Assembly: GCA_943369665.1 (NCBI GenBank) | Contig: CALRNX020000011.1 | Coordinates: forward strand, 74,352 to 138,351 | DNA length: 64,000 bases | From: UKL13-3 sp943369665 | GTDB lineage: Bacteria > Bacteroidota > Bacteroidia > UKL13-3 | Direction of reading: 5' to 3' | Part shown: piece after piece, positions 58,658 through 64,000 of the stretch | How the letters are laid out: each line of letters starts with the position of its first letter | How positions within the stretch are numbered: position 1 is the stretch's first letter | Made by a program: the position numbers and the translations under genes | The notes under the pieces: model-generated | Told to the model about the DNA's origin: nothing | What the model saw: only the letters and a program-made list of their open reading frames with translations | Database searches by the model: none

Positions 58658-59170
58658 ATGGCTATACCAAAAGATAAAAACGAATTGCTGGCAGCAATAC
58701 ACGACAACTACAACAAGCTGGCAGCCGAACTTTCAAGCATCCCCGTCCACTTAACCACGATCAAAGAACTGGAGGGGCATTCAAAAAACACACTCATGAG
58801 CATCAACGATCTAGTTGCCTATCTTGTGGGTTGGGGACAATTGGTATTGAAATGGAATGATAAAAAGAGCAAAGGACTTGCAGTTGACTTTCCGGAAACA
58901 GGTTACAAATGGAATGAACTCGGACAACTGGCACAAAAATTTTACAAGGACTACGAAACCGAAACCTTCAATGCCCTTTGCACAAAACTGGATCAAACAA
59001 CAAAGAAGATCATCAAACTAATTGAAAGCAAAACCAATACAGAATTGTATGAAACGCCCTGGTATGATAAATATCCTTTGGGAAAAATGATCCAGTTCAA
59101 TACGTCCTCTCCATTTAAAAATGCAAAGGACAGGATTCGGAAATGGAAGAAAGTAAAACAATTAAAATAA
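58658..59170 (+). CDS. ClbS/DfsB-family four-helix bundle protein
   Basis: This 170-residue cytoplasmic protein matches the ClbS/DfsB (DUF1706) family: MAIPKDKNELLAAIHDNYNKL at the start, then TLMSINDLVAYLVGWGQLVLKW and DFPETGYKWNELGQLAQKFY, ending SPFKNAKDRIRKWKKVK. ClbS of E. coli protects against colibactin by acting on its cyclopropane warheads, but most family members are encoded outside colibactin loci and have unknown functions. No polyketide or nonribosomal peptide synthase genes are present here. A long hairpin follows the gene. Confidence 0.88.
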   Translation: MAIPKDKNELLAAIHDNYNKLAAELSSIPVHLTTIKELEGHSKNTLMSINDLVAYLVGWGQLVLKWNDKKSKGLAVDFPETGYKWNELGQLAQKFYKDYETETFNALCTKLDQTTKKIIKLIESKTNTELYETPWYDKYPLGKMIQFNTSSPFKNAKDRIRKWKKVKQLK

Positions 59171-59178
59171 GCGCATAG

Positions 59179-59230
59179 TGTTTCCCACAGATTACGCTGA
59201 GAAAAAAAACAGCGTAATCTGTGGGAAACA
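59179..59230. terminator. long perfect hairpin, possible terminator and repeat relic
   Basis: A perfect 21-base stem (59179-59199 and 59210-59230; arm core TTTCCCACAGATTACGCTG) carries an A-rich 10-base loop. It lies between the convergent ClbS/DfsB and VOC genes. There is no good T-tract after either arm, so termination strength is uncertain. The core CACAGATTACGC resembles a dispersed repeat often seen in Bacteroidota intergenic DNA; that is recollection, not a search result. Confidence 0.65.
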
Positions 59231-59251
59231 ATTTATTGGAGAATAAGCAGG

Positions 59252-59728
59252 TTAATGGCTTGAATGCAATCCCAGTTTATTGCCTTCGGTATCGATGAAT
59301 AAGGCAAAGTATCCCATATCAGGGCTAATCTGAGTTTTGGGCACGATCACTTGTCCGCCATTTTTAGCAATCAGGTCAAGTGTGGGTTGTAAGTCATTTC
59401 CGGCATTCAAATACAATACCGCACCGTCTGTGGTTGGTTTGTAATCATTGCCTTTTACCAAAACAACATTCACGGTTCCGCTGTCGTTTGGCAATATGCC
59501 CATTTGATTACCCTCCATGGTCATTGGGGTGATGGTTATGTTTAAAATGTTTTGGTAAAATGTTGACGCCCTTGCATAATCGCTAACGGGTATTTCAACG
59601 ATGGAGATTAAATTGTTCATTTTGGGTGCGGGTTGATGGGTGGTTGTTTTTGTTTCGGGTTGAGCCTGGCTACAGGCCGAAATTCCAATGGTGACGAGCG
59701 CCACCGCATACAGAAGTGTTTTTTTCAT
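59252..59728 (-). CDS. lipoprotein-type VOC (glyoxalase-fold) protein
   Basis: This 158-residue protein combines a lipoprotein signal peptide (MKKTLLYAVALVTIGISAC, lipobox ISAC, Cys19) with a vicinal oxygen chelate domain. The latter includes ISIVEIPVSDYARASTFYQNIL, GNQMGILPNDSGTVNVVLVKG and a C-terminal MGYFALFIDTEGNKLGLHSS, the usual VOC repeats. VOC proteins are normally cytoplasmic; a tethered envelope version is uncommon. The usual metal His/Glu positions are only partly filled, so it may bind a ligand rather than catalyse. It lies just downstream of an AraC-family regulator gene on the same strand. Confidence 0.85.
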   Translation of the reverse strand: MKKTLLYAVALVTIGISACSQAQPETKTTTHQPAPKMNNLISIVEIPVSDYARASTFYQNILNITITPMTMEGNQMGILPNDSGTVNVVLVKGNDYKPTTDGAVLYLNAGNDLQPTLDLIAKNGGQVIVPKTQISPDMGYFALFIDTEGNKLGLHSSH

Positions 59729-59795
59729 ATGATGAGCATTAATGAAAACAAAACTAGGATATGGGAGCGAAGAGAAATTGTAAAAATGCGACAGT

Positions 59796-60617
59796 TTATT
59801 TTTCGCTGTAAAAAAGTGCAGAAAGGGTCATTTTCTCATCGGTTAAAAACTCCTTGGGATTGATGCCCGTAAATTCCTTAAAATCTTTGATGAAGTGAGC
59901 CTGGTCATAATATTCGCTCTCGTACGCTATTTGCGAGAGGGTTTCGGCTTTTTCATTCACCAACATGCTTAATGCCGACTGAAGCCGGATGACTTTACCC
60001 AATTGTTTGGGACTAAGACCAATTTGTTTGATAAACTTTCGCTCAAGCTGCCTGCGTTTCGAAGGGTCGTTTTTCAGCATTTGGTGGATGGGCAAACTTC
60101 CGTTTGTAGAAAAAAGAAGGTCGATGCTTGATTTAACAATATGATCAATTGTGGTCTGTTGATTCAGCAATCCGGAAAGAAATGTTTCAACAATCTGAAT
60201 ACGCTCCATTGTCCCTGTTGCCTGCCTAATCTTTTGTTCCAATTCCTTCGTTTGGGTTTCGCCAAAAAGAGTTGCAAGAGGCGTTTCTTTATTGGCAAGG
60301 TCATTTACAGAGGTGGTTACAAAATTTGCAAAACCGTAAGGGTAGAAACGTGTGGCAAAACAATTCACATATCCCGTTGGTTCAATCACAAACGGTTCCG
60401 TTATTTGTCCTACCATGAATGCCCGGGGCTGTATGATAAAATCCGTTTCCGAGGTATACCGTTTGATATCATCACCCAACATAAAAATCAGTTCGAGGCA
60501 ACCATCGGGGACAATACGTTGTTTTTCGGCATTGCCATCATTGGGAACTTCAAGCGTCCAATAACATTTGACAAGTGCTCCCAGGCTGGTATCCGGCTGA
60601 AATGTTTGATAGTTCAT
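59796..60617 (-). CDS. AraC-family transcriptional regulator with DUF6597-like N-terminus
   Basis: This 273-residue regulator has an N-terminal beta domain (MNYQTFQPDTSLGALVKCYWTL, QRIVPDGCLELIFMLGDDI, RAFMVGQITEPFVIEPTG) matching the DUF6597-like ligand region. The C-terminal AraC/XylS helix-turn-helix pair (KRRQLERKFIKQIGLSPKQLGKVIRLQSAL through YESEYYDQAHFIKDFKEFTGINPKEF) is complete. The ligand is unknown. The VOC-type lipoprotein gene 67 bases downstream is its most likely target or operon partner. Confidence 0.9.
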   Translation of the reverse strand: MNYQTFQPDTSLGALVKCYWTLEVPNDGNAEKQRIVPDGCLELIFMLGDDIKRYTSETDFIIQPRAFMVGQITEPFVIEPTGYVNCFATRFYPYGFANFVTTSVNDLANKETPLATLFGETQTKELEQKIRQATGTMERIQIVETFLSGLLNQQTTIDHIVKSSIDLLFSTNGSLPIHQMLKNDPSKRRQLERKFIKQIGLSPKQLGKVIRLQSALSMLVNEKAETLSQIAYESEYYDQAHFIKDFKEFTGINPKEFLTDEKMTLSALFYSEK

Positions 60618-60673
60618 CTGATAACGAAAATAAGAAAATTATGTTAGCAAGCAGCATTACAAAGGGATGGAGT

Positions 60674-60706
60674 GGCACACGAACGACACGTCCGCGTGAA
60701 CGGGGG
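60674..60706 (+). repeat. REP-like palindromic repeat, copy 1
   Basis: The sequence CACACGAACG-ACA-CGTCCGCGTG followed by AACGGGGG forms an imperfect 10-base hairpin with a 3-base loop. It shares its layout with copies at 62833-62863 and 63692-63728; this copy is the most diverged. It lies between the AraC-type gene and the next minus-strand gene. Confidence 0.7.
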
Positions 60707-60735
60707 TGAAACAGCTTTAATAGCATGGACTTTCA

Positions 60736-61215
60736 CTAACACCCGCAATAAATTTCAATGATGGTTTGAGTGTCTGTCTGGATGATCTTGTAATAACAAC
60801 CGGCCCCATCCGGTTCATAGGTGTATTCCGAAGTCCATGTATTATTCAATGCTTCATAGAACAGTTTATGAACAAAGGCTTTCGCAACTTTGAGTTCCAT
60901 TTTAGGGAAGACAATCGTTTCACTTATTCCACCTGCTTCTTTACAAGCCCATACAATATATTGAATATCTTTTTCAAATCGTTGTTTAAAGGCACAAACG
61001 GCTTTGGCATTCAGTTCATGGTATTGTATAGAGTCTTTACCAGAGATGGCTTTGTAATATGTTTTTAAATATAAATAGCCGACCGACTGGGTATAGTTTT
61101 TTTTAATGAACAACTTATTCAGTTTGGCGGTGTCGGGTTCAATAGGTGAAAATTGAGCCCATACAAGTTGTATGGACATCAAATATGTGACGAGCAGGAA
61201 GAGTATTCTTTTCAT
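60736..61215 (-). CDS. exported protein of unknown function
   Basis: This 159-residue protein has a signal peptide ending SIQLVWAQ. The mature chain reads AKLNKLFIKKNYTQSVGYLYLKTYYKAI, then a helical middle (HELNAKAVCAFKQRFEKDIQYIVWACKEAGG), and ends YEPDGAGCYYKIIQTDTQTIIEIYCGC. Five cysteines, three of them in the C-terminal part, suggest disulfide bonds. I do not recognise a domain. The gene lies 12 bases downstream of the leucine-rich-repeat gene on the same strand and is probably cotranscribed with it. Confidence 0.72.
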   Translation of the reverse strand: MKRILFLLVTYLMSIQLVWAQFSPIEPDTAKLNKLFIKKNYTQSVGYLYLKTYYKAISGKDSIQYHELNAKAVCAFKQRFEKDIQYIVWACKEAGGISETIVFPKMELKVAKAFVHKLFYEALNNTWTSEYTYEPDGAGCYYKIIQTDTQTIIEIYCGC

Positions 61216-61227
61216 CGTGAATCAGGC

Positions 61228-62370
61228 TTAATTAGTTTCAATAATATTCCTTACAATCTCGAAGTGTTCAATTTGACCGTTAGGGATTGATGTTATTTTT
61301 AAATTTGGGCAAAGCGCCTTTAGTTTAGCCACTTCGTCTGCCTTTGTTCTGGTAATATCTAAATTGAGTTCTTTTAGATTCTTTATGGTTGGAATCACTT
61401 CCAGAAGATTATCAACTTTAGAGCCATATAGGTTCAAGAATTTTAATGCGTTTAACTTCCCTATACTTTCTGGAAGATTATTTATTTTATTACTACTCAG
61501 GTCAAGATATTCCAGGGTGATTAATTCTTGTATATTTTTTGATATCTTAAAATCGTCATGATGATTATTGTTATGCAGGGATAGATACCTCAATTTTTTG
61601 AATTTTGAAAGCACTGATGGTATTGAATCCAAGCTGTTTTCAGACAAATCCAATGTTTTTAAATTACGAAATGCTTTAAAGTTATTGGGAAGGTCAGAAA
61701 TAGAACAATGGGACAACTCTAATCCAGCTAGATTCATTTTCTTTCCAATTTTGCTTAGTGTATCTATGTTTAATTTGTAGGAATAGCTAAGTGACAAATA
61801 TTTAAGTTTTTTCATTTCAACTAATCTTAAAGGGAGTTGTTGAATATCATTTGTTGGAAAGGAAAGAAACGTTAGATGAGGAAGTTTTAGAAAAACCTCA
61901 ATGCATTGATTGTAGTTTAGATTGCTCATTCCGTATAACCTAATATAATTTAATGAAGTCAATTGGATTAGACATTCAGGAAGGCTGGAGTAGTGTAGGA
62001 ATCCCAAACTTAGCCCTTTAAGTCCCTTTATGGAAGCCAGTTTACATAACTCCTCTTTTGGAAAACGATAGTTTTCGCTTAATACGAAATACTCTAAGTT
62101 ATTAAGCTGAGCAAAGGAGTTTGGTAAGCAAGAAAAATTTGATTCAGAAGCAATAAATTCTTTTAGTTCAGTAAGTCTATTTATCGTTTCTGGAATTGTA
62201 TCACACCTGTTACTTTTGGGAAAATGATGTGGACAACTTACATAAAGAGTTGTGATGCTATCTGGTTTTGCAATTGCTTCAAATATATTATGAGATGTTT
62301 TTTGTGCGAAGGTTGTTTCACAAATTGTAATGATAATAAGAAACAGAACAGTTCTATAGAATAGTTTCAT
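61228..62370 (-). CDS. exported leucine-rich-repeat protein
   Basis: This 380-residue protein is read from the ATG at 62370, which gives the signal peptide MKLFYRTVLFLIIITICETTFAQ; an open frame upstream to 62478 adds 36 unlikely residues. About ten leucine-rich repeats of 22-24 residues follow, with the consensus LxxLxxLxLSxNxLxxLP (for example NLKTLDLSENSLDSIPSVLS and LEYLDLSSNKINNLPESIG). No sorting domain or membrane anchor is visible after the repeats, so it may be periplasmic. It probably mediates protein contact. It precedes the small cysteine-containing exported protein gene. Confidence 0.85.
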   Translation of the reverse strand: MKLFYRTVLFLIIITICETTFAQKTSHNIFEAIAKPDSITTLYVSCPHHFPKSNRCDTIPETINRLTELKEFIASESNFSCLPNSFAQLNNLEYFVLSENYRFPKEELCKLASIKGLKGLSLGFLHYSSLPECLIQLTSLNYIRLYGMSNLNYNQCIEVFLKLPHLTFLSFPTNDIQQLPLRLVEMKKLKYLSLSYSYKLNIDTLSKIGKKMNLAGLELSHCSISDLPNNFKAFRNLKTLDLSENSLDSIPSVLSKFKKLRYLSLHNNNHHDDFKISKNIQELITLEYLDLSSNKINNLPESIGKLNALKFLNLYGSKVDNLLEVIPTIKNLKELNLDITRTKADEVAKLKALCPNLKITSIPNGQIEHFEIVRNIIETN

Positions 62371-62419
62371 ATTTGGAGGTATTTTAGATAAGCAGATGAT
62401 AGGACGAATAAAAAGAAAG

Positions 62420-62758
62420 TTAAGAACCAAGAACAACATATAACAGCCCCCAACCCAAAATTCCCGCAAACAGACCAATTCCTCCTATTAATGTTGCGAT
62501 AAGGCCTACTTTTTTATTAAGTTTTTTATCTCGTTTCACTGATATTATCCAACCAATAATAGATAAAATGCAACCAATAAGCGCGCAAGGAAGTGTACCA
62601 TAAAGAAAAGCTACCCAGTACATCATATTCGTATCCGTTGCTGTAAATAAGTTGAAAATAAACAGGAGCAAACAGATTGGGCTTATGGCATATATACCAA
62701 ATGCCACGAAGTATATTTTAAGAAGAGATTCTCTTTCTGTAAAGGTGCTGTTCTGCAT
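62420..62758 (-). CDS. small three-helix membrane protein
   Basis: This 112-residue protein has three hydrophobic segments (about 14-38, 47-70 and 86-110) separated by short loops and a basic stretch SVKRDKKLNKKVG. The N-terminal MQNSTFTERESLLKIYF is hydrophilic. No family is recognised. It sits 49 bases upstream of the leucine-rich-repeat gene on the same strand and may be its operon partner. Confidence 0.68.
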   Translation of the reverse strand: MQNSTFTERESLLKIYFVAFGIYAISPICLLLFIFNLFTATDTNMMYWVAFLYGTLPCALIGCILSIIGWIISVKRDKKLNKKVGLIATLIGGIGLFAGILGWGLLYVVLGS

Positions 62759-62832
62759 ATTGTTTATTTGTTATTGCATATGAATGTGGTATTCAGAGAA
62801 AGTAGAGATAGACCATTATGCTATCTCAGCTT

Positions 62833-62863
62833 GGCACACGAACGAGACGTTCGCGTGAACGAG
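62833..62863 (+). repeat. REP-like palindromic repeat, copy 2
   Basis: CACACGAACG-AGA-CGTTCGCGTG forms a 10-base stem with one mismatch at 62835-62857 and is followed by AACGAGC and TTTTTT, so this copy could act as a terminator. It lies between divergent genes, with a TATATTTG promoter-like box at 62887-62894 just after it. Confidence 0.75.
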
Positions 62864-62939
62864 CTTTTTTGATAAGACACGTTTGTTATATTTGAATACA
62901 TAATTAACAAATTGCGTTAATGGCTTTATGATACCGCTT

Positions 62940-63668
62940 ATGAAAAATACTCTTTTACTACTCATCATATCTTTGTGTGCATGCTCTCCAAAGCACTATC
63001 AAATGTATTCTTTACAACAAATAAACCCAATTCAATCAAAGGAATTAGAAATTAGCTACAACTTTTGGAATGCCGATGGGTTTGAATGTAAAATAATGAA
63101 TAATACAAACAATACTGCAATTGTCCACTTAGATAAGTCTTTTTTCATTCTCAACAACGAAGCGTTCGATTATTATATTGATAACTCAATAACTAAAACA
63201 AATGCCGGATATCGCCAGGTTGGGTATACTTATTATGGATATTATAATTCAGCTCAGAATACAACAACAGCTGTAAACTCGACATCGTATACTGTTAGAG
63301 AACAAAGAGATGTCTTAATTCCCGCTCATTCGTATAAGATTATCAAAGGGTTTAGGATTACATCAACCTATTATAATGAATGCAAGTTATACAAATACAC
63401 TACGAAGCCACAAGAAGAAAAGTATGCGGAAACGAACAGCCCATTTAAGTTTTCAAATGTGTTTAATTATTCAATTGACGGGAAAGACAGTGTAGTAAAA
63501 GATAATTTTTACGTGAGCGCGATCACAAATATTCCTCAAAACAAGTTTTATCAGTCTACTAAAGTAAAAGATTGCAATATGTCGAAATACATGATGTTAA
63601 GCCCGTATTACGATAGTCAAAGATTTTACATTTCATATATAGGGGAGAATAACTACTCAGCAGAATAA
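62940..63668 (+). CDS. lipoprotein of unknown function
   Basis: This 242-residue protein is read from the ATG at 62940, which gives MKNTLLLLIISLCACS with the cysteine in a lipobox (LCAC); an ATG four codons upstream is an alternative. The mature chain is rich in Asn, Tyr and Thr: LEISYNFWNADGFECKIMNN, FAFDYYIDN-like segments and AYSKIIKGFRITSTYYNE-like stretches suggest a beta domain. The middle, GYRQVGYTYYGYYNSAQNTT, is low in complexity. No family is recognised. The box TATATTTG at 62887-62894 is a plausible -7 element. Confidence 0.75.
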   Translation: MKNTLLLLIISLCACSPKHYQMYSLQQINPIQSKELEISYNFWNADGFECKIMNNTNNTAIVHLDKSFFILNNEAFDYYIDNSITKTNAGYRQVGYTYYGYYNSAQNTTTAVNSTSYTVREQRDVLIPAHSYKIIKGFRITSTYYNECKLYKYTTKPQEEKYAETNSPFKFSNVFNYSIDGKDSVVKDNFYVSAITNIPQNKFYQSTKVKDCNMSKYMMLSPYYDSQRFYISYIGENNYSAE

Positions 63669-63691
63669 AGGCGGACTTATAATACTGTCAT

Positions 63692-63728
63692 TGCACTCGA
63701 ACGAGACGTTCGCGTGAACGGGGGGGGG
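63692..63728 (+). repeat. REP-like palindromic repeat, copy 3
   Basis: CACTCGAACG-AGA-CGTTCGCGTG with AACGGGGGGGG forms the same 10-base hairpin with one mismatch as copy 2. It follows the lipoprotein gene by about 25 bases. Confidence 0.72.
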
Positions 63729-63787
63729 AAATTGATAACAATTTGACTTAGTGTTTACATATATTTGAGTTCATTAAAAATTAGCTG

Positions 63788-64000
63788 ATGTGTAATTCTA
63801 CTTCTTTCGATACAAGCACAGTATTTTCAGTACTTAAAGACTTGGCAATTGTCTTACTATCAGCTGCCGCTTTGTTTAATACGATCTATCAAAATCTTAG
63901 GGCAAGACGAGAACAATGGGTCCTAAATTTTCAGAAGGAGGTCGCAAACTTCATTGCATTAGGTTATGATTATAGCCCGGAAAATTTTCAAAAAATTGCT
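63788..64000 (+). CDS. membrane protein fragment, cut by the right edge
   Basis: An ATG at 63788 opens a frame of 71 codons that runs to the end of the window without a stop. The protein begins MCNSTSFDTSTVFSVLKDLA and has one hydrophobic helix (about 19-34: LAIVLLSAAALFNTIY), then a polar region QNLRARREQWVLNFQKEV. A protein with a single N-terminal helix and a cytoplasmic domain is likely. Too little is present to name a family. Confidence 0.6.
   Translation, partial: MCNSTSFDTSTVFSVLKDLAIVLLSAAALFNTIYQNLRARREQWVLNFQKEVANFIALGYDYSPENFQKIA

Noticed and set aside
58658..59170. Part of a colibactin-like biosynthetic cluster
   Set aside because: No polyketide or nonribosomal peptide synthase genes are in the window; ClbS/DfsB proteins are widespread outside such clusters.

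Overview
The window is about 64 kb of a Bacteroidota chromosome, with a composition of roughly 40% GC. Five proteins carry C-terminal type IX secretion (Por) sorting domains and many others are lipoproteins with Bacteroidota-style lipoboxes. Several promoters fit the phylum pattern TTG-N17 to N19-TAnnTT(T)G, and Shine-Dalgarno sites are mostly absent. No rRNA, tRNA, transposase, phage gene or CRISPR array was recognised. I cannot name the genus from sequence alone.

Layout. 1-16.8 kb is mostly core metabolism and information processing: a truncated lipoprotein gene, panB, an RluA-type pseudouridine synthase, a TerC protein, miaA, mpl, a small lipoprotein, an NAD(P)-binding protein, fabI, an M1 peptidase, a dihydroorotase, a secreted M36 metallopeptidase, prfC and lhgO. 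16.8-32.7 kb holds a thioesterase and a YihY/BrkB membrane protein, DUF2147, a leaderless periplasmic-binding-like protein next to a fatty acid hydroxylase, DUF2911, a HEAT-like protein, pepT, a Fic protein with a striking operator array, a small GNAT, an ABC-F ATPase, an anchor-V/T9SS protein, NdpA, a FUSC membrane protein, a cold shock protein, an alcohol dehydrogenase and a DUF1801/YdeI protein.

32.7-41 kb is the most accessory-looking part. It holds a small SET-domain protein and then a three-gene unit: a propeller-like lipoprotein, a CxxC thioredoxin-like lipoprotein and an 84-residue exported peptide with four mature cysteines. A strong terminator closes this unit. A propeller/Y_Y_Y LytS-type histidine kinase, a translationally coupled LytTR response regulator and a large T9SS cargo protein follow. 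I read this as a candidate secreted-peptide and surface-sensing locus; the functional link is inference.

41-57 kb returns to mixed functions: an FdhF/YdeP molybdopterin oxidoreductase, a DUF4386 protein beside a Crp/Fnr regulator, a cysteine-free HesB-like protein coupled to a MacB-like permease, a sodium:proton antiporter, a fasciclin protein, acetyltransferase, arsenate reductase-like, AHSA1 and methyltransferase genes, two further T9SS proteins and an LLM flavoprotein. 57.3-58.5 kb is a small gene graveyard around a DUF4919 gene. It contains a frameshifted MNT nucleotidyltransferase remnant, an antisense internally deleted FMN-reductase remnant and a copied tail of the LLM gene. 58.6-64 kb holds a ClbS/DfsB protein, a lipoprotein-type VOC protein, an AraC regulator, a leucine-rich-repeat protein, small unknown exported proteins and three copies of a REP-like palindromic repeat. 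A gene cut by the right edge closes the window.
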